Program-made: the position numbers and the translations under genes
The notes under the pieces: generated by a model
What the model saw: only the letters and a program-made list of their open reading frames with translations
What the model was told of the DNA's origin: nothing
The model's database searches: none
Source: Cunninghamia lanceolata
Lineage: Eukaryota > Streptophyta > Pinopsida > Cupressales > Cupressaceae
DNA: 64,000 nt
Direction: 5' to 3'
Assembly (NCBI GenBank): GCA_027924645.1
Contig: BSBN01000845.1
Coordinates: 434,001 to 498,000, forward strand
Shown here: positions 1-10,288 of the stretch, one piece after another
How the letters are laid out: every line of letters starts with the position of its first letter
How positions within the stretch are numbered: the first letter of the stretch is position 1

Positions 1-1106
1 AGTTTGTATGGCCTGAAGCAAGCACCTCGGCAATGGTATTTGAAATTTGATAGTTTTATGGCTGAACAAGGTTACAAAAGATGTCATTCTGATTAGTGTT
101 TAGTTTAAAAAAATTGGGTAATGGTAGCTATATTATCCTGTTGCTTTATGTTGATGATATGCTTGTTGCTGGGTCTAACATGCAGCATATTAATGAACTT
201 AAGCAAAAATTAGCAAATTCATTTGCTATGAAGGATTTGGGTGCAGCAAAACAAATCCTTGGTATGAGGATCACACGGGACAGGACAAACAGAAAATTAT
301 TTTTGTTTCAAAGTGAGTATGTAGAGAAGGTGTTGAAAAGGTTTAACATGCAGAATGCAAAAACAATTAGTACACCTTTGCTTAGTCATTTTAAGTTGAC
401 TAAGGAGATGTGTCCAAAGACACAAGAGGAGGAAGACAAAATGTCTAAGATACCATATGCATCAGCAGTTGGTAGCTTGATGTATGTAATGGTATGTACA
501 AGGCCAGATATTGCACATGCCGTGGGAGTTGTGAGCAGGTATATGAGCAATCCAGGAATGGAACATTGGAATGCGGTAAAATGGATTCTTCGATATTTGA
601 GAGGTACTACTTCAAAGAAACTATGTTTTGGAGGAACAAATTATGCTTTAAAAAGATATGTTGACTCTGATTTGGTGGGTGATATTGATAGCAGGAGTGC
701 TACAGGGTATGTTTTTACTGTAGGAGGTATAGTAGTCAGTTGGATTTCAAGGCTGCAAAAGGTTCTTGCGCTTTCAACCACTGAAACTGAGTATGTTGCT
801 GCTACGAAAGCTAGCGAGGAGATGATTTGGTTACAACGTTTTCTGGAGGAATTGGGGCAAAGACAAGAAGATAGCCCTTTGAACACTGATAGCCAGAGTG
901 CCATTCATCTTGCTAAGAATTCAGCTTTGCATTCAAAAACTAAGCACATATAGCTCAGATACCACTTCATCCGGTTAGTTTTGGAGGATGGACAATTGAA
1001 GTTGGAGAAAATTCACACAAATGAGAATCCTGCAGATATGTTCAGAAAGGTGGTTACATGTGAGAAACTGATTTCCTCATCGGTTTTTGTTGGCCTTCAT
1101 GACTAA
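1..1106 (+). pseudogene. Ty1/Copia pol remnant: end of reverse transcriptase plus RNase H
   Basis: C-terminal part of a Copia polyprotein; its beginning lies left of the window. The first frame reads SLYGLKQAPRQWYLKFD, a conserved Copia RT block. A one-base deletion near 94-96 puts the rest in another frame, open from 96 to 953. That frame carries the RT catalytic YVDDM motif (about 148-162) and the RNase H region, with DSD, the ETEY block and DSQSAIHLAKN visible. A TAG at 951-953 interrupts the KTKHI..RYHFIR block. The same frame then stays open to a TAA at 1104-1106. The element would copy its RNA into DNA in virus-like particles. One frameshift and one nonsense codon make this copy inactive. 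The PPT and LTR follow directly, which fixes the orientation. Confidence 0.93.
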
Positions 1107-1188
1107 TAATGGTGGTCATAAGAAACTAGCCAGGCTTGTGATCTAGTGGGAGCTGCAAGTGCAGTGGTGTCGTCCAGGATCAGCCTCC

Positions 1189-1199
1189 AAGTGGGAGAT
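1189..1199 (+). promoter_or_regulatory. Polypurine tract of the Copia element
   Basis: AAGTGGGAGAT lies immediately before the TGTTGG start of the LTR, the normal place for plus-strand DNA priming in Copia elements. Confidence 0.8.
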
Positions 1200-1590
1200 T
1201 GTTGGTATGTGGCGATTGATCATGCAAGTATTGTACACGTAAATTTTTTTCCCTCTTTTTTGCTCGTTCGAAGTCGGTTGTTAATTTTTTGTTAACCGAC
1301 AAAACAAAAACGACATTGTAAAACCCCAATTCGAGAAGCTTCCAAAAAGCTTTTTATAAGCGGCTGAGATGTATGTTGCGGGTGTGGAATTCGCGAGATT
1401 GTAATCTGTTTTGCATTGGATAATAAAATCATTGGATGGCTGAGTTTCTGTGGATGTAGCCCATTTTCGATGAACCATGTTAAAATTCTGTGTTGATCTC
1501 TTTTGTGTTATTCCTCATTGTTATATTTGGGTTATTTAATCTGCATATAATTGTTAGTGTTTATTGCTTCGATCTGCCTGAATCCTAACA
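1200..1590 (+). mobile_element. 3' LTR of the Copia element
   Basis: The LTR runs from TGTTGG to CCTAACA, giving short inverted ends (TGTTGG/CTAACA) with TG...CA termini. It directly follows the PPT. A TATA-like TTTATAAG lies near 1352-1360 and an AATAAA at 1422-1427, as expected for the promoter and polyadenylation signal of an LTR. Length is about 391 bp. The matching 5' LTR lies outside the window, so the target duplication cannot be checked. Confidence 0.85.
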
Positions 1591-1695
1591 AATCTATTTG
1601 CATGTTTTGATCTCTAATCATCTAAGGAGACGGGATTCTACCATCGGCATAAATCTAATTGCAGATATTGTGCAAGTAATCAACATGAGAAAGAG

Positions 1696-2169
1696 ATGTG
1701 TCCTCATTTCTCACATCATCTTTTTAAAATGCTTTATTCGATCGCTTCTCATCCTAATGAGATCTTTGCTCCATCACCTACTGCTACTTTAGAGTTCAGT
1801 GTTGCATCATCATTGGCTTCTAGTGATTCTGTGCAGCAGGTCAATATTAGTCTTCTTGATCCACCTTATTGGGATTCTTATATTGCAGACATATCATCTC
1901 TGTTTGTGGAGTCTCACATTGCTGATTTGGAGGACATATTTGAGGGTTTATCTCTCGTGTTTGATGCTATCTCAAGTGGCTTTGCATCACCACCTTCATC
2001 TTATGTGTTTCCAGATGCAGTTCATATCATATCCTCTCTTGGTTCTTCTTCTCTGATTGGGCAGACAGTTTCTATTTTGGAGAAGACATATTTTCCTAGT
2101 ATGAGGTCACTTGAGTTGCATTCAGAGGCACACATTTCGATATGGATTCCCTATTCATCTAAGATGTGA
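1696..2169 (+). CDS. Unrecognised 157-codon Ser-rich ORF
   Basis: An open frame of 157 codons in the stretch between the Copia LTR and the hAT element. The product is rich in Ser, Ile and Leu (for example PPYWDSYIADISSLFVESHIADLEDIF) with no motif, signal peptide or zinc finger that I recognise. No promoter or homologous neighbour supports it. It may be a leftover of an older retroelement or a chance ORF. The rest of 1591-2280 shows nothing I can name. Confidence 0.2.
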   Translation: MCPHFSHHLFKMLYSIASHPNEIFAPSPTATLEFSVASSLASSDSVQQVNISLLDPPYWDSYIADISSLFVESHIADLEDIFEGLSLVFDAISSGFASPPSSYVFPDAVHIISSLGSSSLIGQTVSILEKTYFPSMRSLELHSEAHISIWIPYSSKM

Positions 2170-2577
2170 GAATGGCTTCTACATTCACCAGTGGATCTAT
2201 TTCTTCCGAAAGGAAGAAATGTTGTTTGTAGGCAGTGGATTGGATTTTGTCTTCAAGATCTCTTCATTGGTTTTGGACTAAGTTGCCAGTTCGAGTTCGG
2301 ATTCGGGTTCGCAGGTTCGGCCAAATTTTTTTTGGGGGGTTGGGTTCGTTTATATATATATATATGCAAAAAAATTAAGTATAGAAGCAAGAATTAAGTG
2401 TAGAAATGCAAGAATAAATTGTAGAACACCACATAGCATCATATAATCAACAAAACCACAATCAACTTGAATATCATAAAACATAAAACTCGAACTTCAA
2501 GTTCAATAACAAGATTCAAAATAATAATATCATGTTCAACAATCAATTTTCATTGTTTCAATGTCAAATGACAAATG

Positions 2578-2700
2578 TCAATCATTATATGGATTTGCTA
2601 AATCCTCCACATCATCATCATCATCTTGGACATTAGCAGGATCATTTGAAGAACCACAACCAACACCACTGCTACTTGCTGAAAAAGTGTGCTCCCTCTC
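2578..2700 (-). pseudogene. Read-through remnant: acidic tail of the hAT transposase
   Basis: After the TAA at 2703-2701 the same frame stays open for 40 more codons to a TGA at 2580-2578. It encodes a run of five Asp and a VEDLANPYND end. Acidic tails after the dimerisation domain are common in this family, so the TAA is probably a later nonsense mutation. It could instead be the true end. Confidence 0.5.
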
Positions 2701-5082
2701 TTATCCCTCAAGTGTAACATGTTGGGATTGGGAAGTAGAAGCATCCATGTCAATTTGCTCTGGCTCCACATCCCACAACTTATAGTCTTTCTTTTTGTGC
2801 GAAAAGAGGCGCAAGTTGGAATGCACATACACTAAATTCTCCGCCTTTTTGGAGTGCAATCGGTTGCGCTTTATCGAGTGGATAAAAGAGTACGTGCTCC
2901 AATTCCTCTCAGATGGAGAGGAACTAGCAACCTATGAAGACAAAGTAGAGAGAAAGAGTTAAAAATAAAAAGTTAAAAAGTTAAAACTTACAAGTTATAA
3001 AATTTATAATAATTAAAAATTATGAAACTTCAAACTTTAAATTTTTAAAAGTCTTTAAGATAAAATTATAAATCATAAAAATCATATAAATTTAGTAAAC
3101 TTACCTGTGATAAAACTTTGATTGCAAGAGGCTGTAGGCACTGGAATTGTTGGCCACGAAAGTACCACCAATTGTGAGCATCTTTCTTGAATTTATCACG
3201 AAGAGCCTCAATGCTTTGACCATTGGAGTGTACAAAATCAGTGAACTCATTCGTGACCATATCATGCAAATTTGGATAAGGGAAGAGTCTACGAAATGTT
3301 GCCTTGTACCCATCAGACACTTCTAAACCTCTCCACGGAGGAACCCTATTTGGCACCGAAAGAATCTCACTGTTGTAATATTTTGGAGTCAATGCAAATG
3401 CAGGAAGATGCAGCGGGGTTGTCATTGTGTTCCATCTAGCCTCAATAATTTCATGCACCTGGTTGAAGAGAATTTCTTGAGGATCTTTCTCCTCATTTAT
3501 GATGGTCTTTATCTTGTCTATCATTGAATCAATGCCATCATATATCTCCCCCATGCAAGGCTTGTCCATGTCCATATAATGACTCATACTCAAAATGGGC
3601 TCGATGAAACTAAGGAGATACTGCACACGATCCCACCAATAGTCATTTAGGATCATCCCCTTAACATTTACTGCCCTCTCAGTGTTGCTTTGCCTCCATA
3701 CGGACCAATTAGTGCTTGTTACCATGCTAATAAGAGCCCGTTTGACCTTCACAAGTCGTCTCAAGGCAATTGTGTTTGAGGCAAAACGGGTCTCGGCAAC
3801 CTATTGAAATATCAAAAATAAAAAGTACAATAATTAAAATTTAAACATTTAAAAAATTAAAAACAAACTTTAAGAAGAATTAGAATATGTGAAATTAAAA
3901 ATTTAAAGCACTATGAATAATTTAAAAATATATTGCTTCACTTACCTTCAACAACTCCAATGTAGAAAATGATTTAAATATGTTTTGGGACATGTGGTGG
4001 TTGGTGATGAACATTTGTATCTCCTTGGCCTCTGCATACAACTCTCTAATCCAATCAATTTTTTTCCCAATCTTTTGTAGCATTAGATTGAGAGAGTGGA
4101 CAGCACAAGGTGTCCAAAAGATATGTGAATATCGTTCCTCAACTAACAACCCATCAGCTCTACAATTTTTTGCGTTGTTCGTTATCACTTGAACAACATT
4201 ACGAGGTCCCACATCCTCAATGGCTGCAATGAGGATCTTAGCAATAAATTCACCATCCTTCACCTGTCCCTCACAATCCACAGCTCTCAAAAACATTGCC
4301 CCTTTAGGGAACACTGCAATGACATTGATCAAAGGCCAATTTTTTGCATCTTTCCATCCATCAGAGACAATCGACACCCCTGTCTCACTCCATGAATCCC
4401 TTATGGGCTTCAATGCATCTTCTATACTCTTGACCTCATTTTCCAATAAGGTGCCACGCACCTTCTCATAACTTGGGCTCTTATACCCTTTTAGAGCCTC
4501 ATTAATTTTTCTCACCATCTCTTTCCAATATGGTGAGCGAACAACATTGAATGACAAACCATTTGCATAAATGCATCTGGCTATATGTTGATCAGGAATA
4601 TCTCGAGCCTCATTTTGAAATGATGTTTGCAAAGGTCCCTTTGGTCTCTTGTTTGTAGTGCTTGTGGGTTGCTCTTGAGGAGTGACCAAAAATGGGTGGC
4701 TCTCTATCACAACATTGGAACTAGGAATAGATGGAGGCTCCATTCTTTGATTTCTGCCTCTTTTCCTTGACAAGTTTGCTACTGATTTACGGCCTGCTGC
4801 TTCATCTACTGCTTGTTGCTCCATGATATATGCCATCACTTGCTCTCGTGGTATAGGTTTTTTATTCTTTCCTGGGCAAGCTTTGATCGCCATCCCAGGG
4901 ATGTTACACAAATGGGCTTTCACCCAACTGTATGAACTATTATATTGTGCATCACAACCTTTGCATTTCCAAATGTAACCCCCACCACCTGGCTGTTGTA
5001 TCATTTCAACATGCCTCCAAAGAGGTGAGTGTGGATCGATTTTGAATTTTGATTGGGATACGGAGCTAGAACTAGCTGCCAT
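2701..5082 (-). CDS. hAT transposase (BED zinc finger, DUF659-type, C-terminal dimerisation), 3 exons
   Basis: Three minus-strand exons, 5082-3946, 3800-3105 and 2931-2701, join in phase into about 687 residues with no internal stop. The two introns (3945-3801 and 3104-2932) both have GTAAG donors; the acceptors are CAATAG and TTCATAG. Residues ~18-70 form a BED zinc finger (CKGC pair at 40/43, His57). Residues ~160-380 are the DUF659-type catalytic core: SDGW supplies Asp241, and WTPCAVHSLNL follows at 323-333. Exon 2 starts VAETRFASNTIALRRL, a typical hAT block. Exon 3 has SSSPSERNWSTYSF, the dimerisation region containing the presumed catalytic Glu619. The start is Met at 5082, just after a possible upstream 3' splice site. 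The expected second catalytic Asp (TDNA) is Asn302 (TNNA), so this copy may be unable to cut DNA. Confidence 0.9.
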
Positions 5083-5776
5083 TGTGATTCCTGTGGATGT
5101 GGCAATAAGTTTTGGAAACAAAATGAAAACAATGAAAACATTCAAGAATCAAAACAAAAACAAAAGCATGGTGATACATTCATGATTCATATAAATAGTT
5201 TTAAGAAAAACGAGTTGCAAAGAATTTGTTTGTTGTTCAAAAATGCAAAAAAAAATGAATAGCAAACCTATCTCTTTACAAAAATCTCCTCTGATCTTCT
5301 TGGCAGCCTTTAAACCGTTGGAAATGAGTAGGAATGGTGGTGCAATAGATTTCCAACCTTCAAGATTCAATCTTCAAGCTTCTTTCTTCAACCACAGAAA
5401 TTTTTGAGTTAAGCCACAATGGAGAGCTTTTGTGTTTTGGAAAGAAATGAATTGAAATGGCAAAGATTTTGTGTTTATAATGTGTTTTTAGGGTTAGATT
5501 TGCTTTTTAGAAGAAATTAAAAATTAAAAAAATGAGTTACATGTTAAAAAAAAACCAAAAAAAATGTTTTTTTGGCATTTGAAATGCCGGGTGCGTTCTG
5601 GGTGCGCCGCGGGTTCTATTTTTTAACCCCGGGTGCGAACCCGGACAGCATGGTGCGTCTGGGATGCACCCACCTCACCTCTGTCGTGCCCTGCCCAAAC
5701 CCACAGGCGAATCGGGTCGCACCACGAACCTAGGATGCATCGCACCTGGATCTGGGGGTCAGGCAGGCGAACCCTG

Positions 5777-6102
5777 CAACATAGGTTCTGGAGCTTCTTC
5801 TTGGAGGGGATTCATATTCTCTTTTCGCTCTCTCTTATGGGGGGACATTCATGATTGTACTTTTGTGATGGATTTAGTTCTTGGGGGTTCTTAGTATTAG
5901 TCCTTCCATCACATGTTCATGTACTTGTTTTTTCTCTCTTTTGGAGAGGGGTTTTTTTCCCACAGGGTTTTTCTTCTTTTCTCCACCTTATGAGAGATTC
6001 TTGTTGTTCATGGGTACCTAACATGGCCTTGTAGCCGGGACCCATTCTTGCATTAGTTGCATGCTTTTCATTTCTCCCTAAGTTGCACTTATGGGGGGGG
6101 GG
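5777..6102 (+). other. 3' untranslated tail of an LTR retrotransposon, ending in a G-run PPT
   Basis: Non-coding, T-rich sequence with the phrase GTACCTAACATGGCCTTGTA and a final run of ten G (6093-6102) abutting TGTTGG. This is how the region before a 3' LTR looks. No RT or RNase H precedes it, so the element is truncated or was interrupted by the hAT insertion. Confidence 0.45.
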
Positions 6103-6515
6103 TGTTGGTGTAATTAAATATTTAATTACACTTTAATAAGTTTACTTAGGGCTTATTTTTAGTCTTAGGTTATTATTAAGTCATATTAGGGTTTTATTTA
6201 ACTTGCAAATATAAAAGCAAGTTGTCACATGTAATTCTCAATTTTTTTCATTAATTGCATCTATTTATTGTGCAAATTGCTCTCTTGTGCTTTTTTTTTT
6301 CTCTGTAGAAGGTTAATCTTTGGCTTGTAGAAGATTCTAGTGTTTTAGGTTTATCATAAACTTCAACAACCTTTACCTCTGTTAGGATCTGCATGATTTG
6401 TGTGAGTTATCAACTGTATTTCATTATTTTGTGCATTCTAGCTTTGTGGGTATTCTATATTCAAACCTGGTGAATTACCTTTAATTTTTAGTTTCTCCTT
6501 CTTCCCCTTTTCACA
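6103..6515 (+). mobile_element. LTR of the element ending at 5777-6102
   Basis: Begins TGTTGG after the G-run PPT and is read to TTCACA at 6510-6515. A TATA-like AATATAAAAG lies near 6208-6217. The 3' end is a best guess, since no second copy lies in the window. A perfect 24-bp palindrome at 6108-6131 sits just inside the start. Confidence 0.42.
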
Positions 6516-6689
6516 GCGGTGGTTAGATTAGTTTTAGTCTTAGCACACTCTGAATCTTATATTCAGAAAAGGAACCAGCCTTTCTTTGGAGGTTTAATTT
6601 CCTTGCAGGGTCCCACACCTGGAAATCACTCCAATGTTTCACTGGATTGTTGCAGCACAACGCTTCAACTTAGGGTGCAAATCCAAGTG
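6516..6689. other. Short spacer, nothing recognised
   Basis: AT-rich sequence without an ORF or repeat that I can support. It leads into the first minisatellite block. Confidence 0.4.
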
Positions 6690-7120
6690 ACAACAGTTCA
6701 CTTGGTTGATTTTGTGTAGGTCTCTAGGTCGATCAAGCTTGCATAGGTCCCTCATTAGATTGGTCTCATGTAGGTATCTTTTTTGATTGGTTAGATGTAT
6801 ACCACTTTCTTGATTGGTGTTGTATAGATGCCTTGCTCGATGAATCACACATAGGTTTCTATCTTGATCAGTCTCTCTCAATTGTTCTCATGTTTGTACC
6901 TCGATAGCCGAAACGGTCTCGCATACGCACTCTGATCAATCATTCTCGTGTTTGTACCTCAATCGACCATTCTCACGTTCATACCTTGATCGATCATTCT
7001 TGTGCCCGTTCTCACATTTGGATCTTGGTCGATTTGTCTTATGTTTGTATCTTGCTCGATTGGTCTCACATCAATACCTTGTTGAATCTATCTTGTATTT
7101 GTACTTTGGCTATTCTTTAC
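6690..7120 (+). repeat. Degenerate ~27-bp minisatellite block, copy A
   Basis: Diverged units with the core GATCGGTCTCATGTAGGTCC follow each other about every 24-30 bp, with variants such as GATTGGTCTCACATC. Units are too diverged and uneven for a CRISPR array. The same core recurs at 10289-11110 and 13490-14335. Confidence 0.75.
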
Positions 7121-7892
7121 AAGAGTTGTTTGTTGTGTGATTTGATAATACAAAATCATGCCTTGTTAGGTTTCCTATGGCCTCTAAGGCCTTAATATGT
7201 CCTTGGTGTCTCTTCCAATTGACCTTTTTTGGGTATTGCTTCCTTTGACCTTGCTTTTGATTTTAGAAAGCAAAACATTAAAATTGTTCAATAGTTGATA
7301 ATTACATGATGATTGGTTTTAGATTATTTGTATAGTGAAAGGGGAGATAATAAAGATGTGTGAAAGTGATTGAATGTTTATTCTTATTTTGTTTGGTCAT
7401 CTATTTCCCTCAATCATTTAATGGTAGCATACAATTTGCTTTTTCAACAATTTATAATTTTTTTATCGTTCTTCAATGGCAATACATGCTCCTCCCTTAG
7501 AAATAAGGTACATGGTAAATTGAGATTCTTATGTTGATGAGTTGTCCATAGTTAATGGTTCAAAATCCTAATCTCTTATTTTTTTGAAGGTCTTCCTTAT
7601 CCCTGAGTTGGATCATTTTATATGTATCTCTTGCTTTAGCTACTCAATAAAACATATTTACTCTTTTAATATTTTTTATTATATTAACTTCTTACATTGC
7701 ATTGGGTCGGTTTAATGTGATTATGAATATGTGTGAGGTGACTTATTTGGCTTGAACACAATTTTGTTATTCAATAATGTATAAATTTTTGCATATTCAC
7801 TAAAGTCAACATTTGCTACATGCGAATTGGAGATTATTGTGTTGATGAGTCATCCCTACGTAATGATTCTAAATCCTAATTGTTCTCGCATA
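7121..7892 (+). repeat. Distal part of the duplicated unit, copy A
   Basis: Starts ACAAGAG..., contains TTTCCTATGGCCTCTAAGGC (7170-7189) and GAGATAATAAAGATGTGTG, and runs into ATGCCAAAT-like and TCCTAATTGTTCTCGCATA segments. The same order of landmarks recurs from 11151 and in part from 13251 and 14336. It has no long ORF. It ends at the target site of the LTR inserted at 7898. Confidence 0.7.
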
Positions 7893-7897
7893 GGTTT

Positions 7898-10283
7898 TGT
7901 TGGGACCTAGATTAACTGTGCCCAAATTTCACAAAACCCCTAAGTCTAGCCCCCCTTGAGCTAAAATGTGACCCTGATGCTTTGCCTGGTTACCCCCTTG
8001 CCTTGCCTAATTCGGGTCCTTTGAAATTTACATAAAATGCCTAAGATCTGGCCTTTCTTGGCCCTTTGGAGGTTTTGGTAACCTATCGGCAGTTCCGATG
8101 GTTCTCGGAACCACTAGAACCTCCGCTTGGTTTCGGTTCCTTGCCCTACCCTTGACATTGTGCAAGAAAGAAAATGAGTTTGGGAGCCTTGTCGGTGAAC
8201 CGTTGGAACCCCCGACATGGTTCTAGGGTTCCCTCTCAGCCCTAAACCCCTAACAAGTAGATGTAAGGCTTATTTCTAGTTCCCGATGGAGTTGTAAGCT
8301 TCGACAAATTGAAAGAAAGGCACAAGAGGTGAAATGAAAAGAGACAAAGCAAGGCCGATTTTCTTGAAGAAGAATGTCGGAGGTTCCCATGGTTTCGGGA
8401 ACCTCCAGAACCCCTGATCGAGTTCCCAATGTCGAAGTCTGCCCCAACAAATGGAACAAGGTAGAGGCGGTGAAAAGGAATGTAGAAAATAAAGAAAAAG
8501 GAAGAGAAATATGGTGTTTCCAGTGGTCAGCGAATCGTCGACATGAGGGAACAAGGAAGAAGATAAGACAATGAAGAGTGGTTGTTCCTGATGGTCAGCA
8601 AATTGTCGACCAAATGAAACAAAGAGTGAACATGGTTGAGGAAAATGAGATGAAAGAAGAATAAAGGCATCAGAGCTTCCGATGGTTCCTAGAACCATTG
8701 GAACCTCCGATGAAGTTCATGTGTTCCCTCTTGGCCTCGACTCTTCGACATGAATAAGAGAAAGAGGTGAAAACCAAAGAGGCTTGTTCCCAATGGAGCT
8801 ATAAGCGTTGACATAATGGAACAATGAGCGCAAGGGAAGAAATAGTGGGTGTTGGCGGTTGTGGTGGTTCCTGGAACCACCAGAACCTTCGAGCTAGTTC
8901 CTAATGGAGCCTCTGGCTTCGACAAGGCAAAAGTAAATGATTTTAATGCATTTTGATGTGTTTTTCGCGACACATCGACATTTGGTGGCCTACCTACCTC
9001 TCAAAAACACCATTAATGCCCAGAACAAGCAGATTGGAGGTAGGTGAGGTTTAATGCAACAGGCACAAAGGTAGGTGGATGTTGAAAATGTGATTCTTGT
9101 CCAAGCAATAATAGTAAGAAATTGCAGCACTATAAAAAAATGAATGCAGTTGGTGGCTTCTTCCAACTACCTCTTGTACCTACATATGATTAATGCCCTT
9201 CTTTCTAGGTGAGAAATACCTGCAATGACGACCTCATTCAATGCAGATCAGGGCAGATCTAGAAGGGGGTATATCTTGGCTTGTTTTTCATTTTTCAGGG
9301 GTTGGTCATTCTTGTTTTCCAGGCGTTTGAAGATGCACAAGGCTTTCTTAGGGGTTTCAAATTATGCTAGTCCAGTTTTTCAAGAAGGCAAACTAGTTTG
9401 TGATGCATATGCAGATTGAAATTGTGTAAAGGGTATCCATATCTGAATGTCTCCATGATCATAGGCACATTTTATGGGAAGATTCTTAGTTGTAGCCAAG
9501 TATTCCTCTTGCCACATTTGTTGGCATGAATGTAACGGCAGATTTGATAAATGTAACAACATTTTAATACATTGCAAGTTTTGTGATGGTCATTTTTGTG
9601 TTATATATGGGGTTGTGTGGTATGGTAATGGATTATTAAGCATGTTTAGCTATTTGATATCCCATCTTTGATGTATTCAGATTCGTTCTCATTTGTTTTA
9701 CTGTTGTTGTCTCTCTTTGATAAACTCTTACTTTGTAACCCATTGGATAGGCACCGGTCTTGAAAATTAAGATCAATCATATTCCATAAAATGAACACAA
9801 TCTTTCACCAGTAGTGTAGGAATAGGTTATAGTTTATATGCATTCCTATGATTCAGTATTATTACTAGGGAATATCTTTAGCAAACCTTTCACAATGTTT
9901 ATTCTTGTGAATCATATATGTATACCAGCATTTTGCTTTCATGCAATAATGCTTCCATCAGCTCAATAAGAGTTTTTTTAGTGCAACAAGTTAGTCTTTG
10001 ATCTAGTGACAGCCTTTGGGATGAAACCTACAAACTAGGTACTGCTGCCATAGTATTATCTTTTGTATTTTTTGTTGTAATCAATTCTTGTCAAGAAATA
10101 CCTCTAGGAACACCCTCCTTAGTTCAGCTGAGCTTAAAGTGGAGATTACCCACTCCTAACAATTGGCCCTTAATCATCCTCAGCTTGTTGAAGAGCCTCT
10201 TTCTAACCTTCTTGACAACATCCCTAGCCTAAGAGGTGAAGATACACGCTAGGGTTTTGGACCTACGGTTTTGGGACCCAACA
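7898..10283 (+). mobile_element. Solo long LTR (or LTR-bounded non-autonomous element), 2386 bp
   Basis: Runs from TGTTGGGACC to GGGACCCAACA, which are near-perfect inverted ends with TG...CA termini. It is flanked by GGTTT (7893-7897) and GGTTC (10284-10288), a 5-bp target duplication with one mismatch. Flanking sequence on both sides belongs to the repeat unit found without the insert near 13480-13510. A TATA-like CTATAAAAA lies near 9130-9138. I found no PBS, PPT or pol inside, so a solo LTR is the simplest reading. ORFs inside (for example the 140-codon minus-strand one at 8276-8698) have no recognisable product. Confidence 0.75.
8085..8935 (+). repeat. Tandem GGTTCC...GGAACC repeats inside the long LTR
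   Basis: Near-palindromic motifs of the type GGTTCC-n-GGAACC-ACC-n-GAACC recur at about 8091-8124, 8381-8414, 8673-8709 and 8856-8891. Between them, GTTCC.ATGG...TCGACA units repeat about every 68-70 bp (for example 8516/8584 and 8719/8788). Units are diverged. Confidence 0.65.
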
Positions 10284-10288
10284 GGTTC

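Larger units (their letters stand above)
2280..5776 (-). mobile_element. hAT-family DNA transposon (approximate limits)
   Basis: The element is defined by the transposase gene at 2701-5082. Both flanks carry clustered G/C-rich motifs unlike the surrounding AT-rich DNA. On the left, five TTCG units lie within 2289-2320. On the right (about 5586-5776) are GGGTGCG and GCGAACCC motifs in the opposite orientation. A 10-base inverted match, CGGGTTCGCA, occurs at 2304-2313 and 5634-5643. CAGGTTCGG (2312-2320) and the reverse of CGAACCCTG (5768-5776) resemble hAT-type termini. I could not find a convincing 8-bp target duplication, so the exact ends are unsettled. A TA microsatellite lies at 2350-2364. 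Confidence 0.5.

Noticed and set aside
641..904. 87-codon minus-strand ORF
   Set aside because: Antisense shadow of the Copia RNase H region.
5633..5894. Overlapping 73- and 76-codon ORFs next to the hAT element
   Set aside because: They lie in the G/C-rich terminal region of the transposon and have no recognisable product.
8276..8698. 140-codon minus-strand ORF rich in Phe, Ser and Leu
   Set aside because: Lies within tandem repeats of a long LTR and has no domain. Its composition follows the antisense of A/G-rich repeats.
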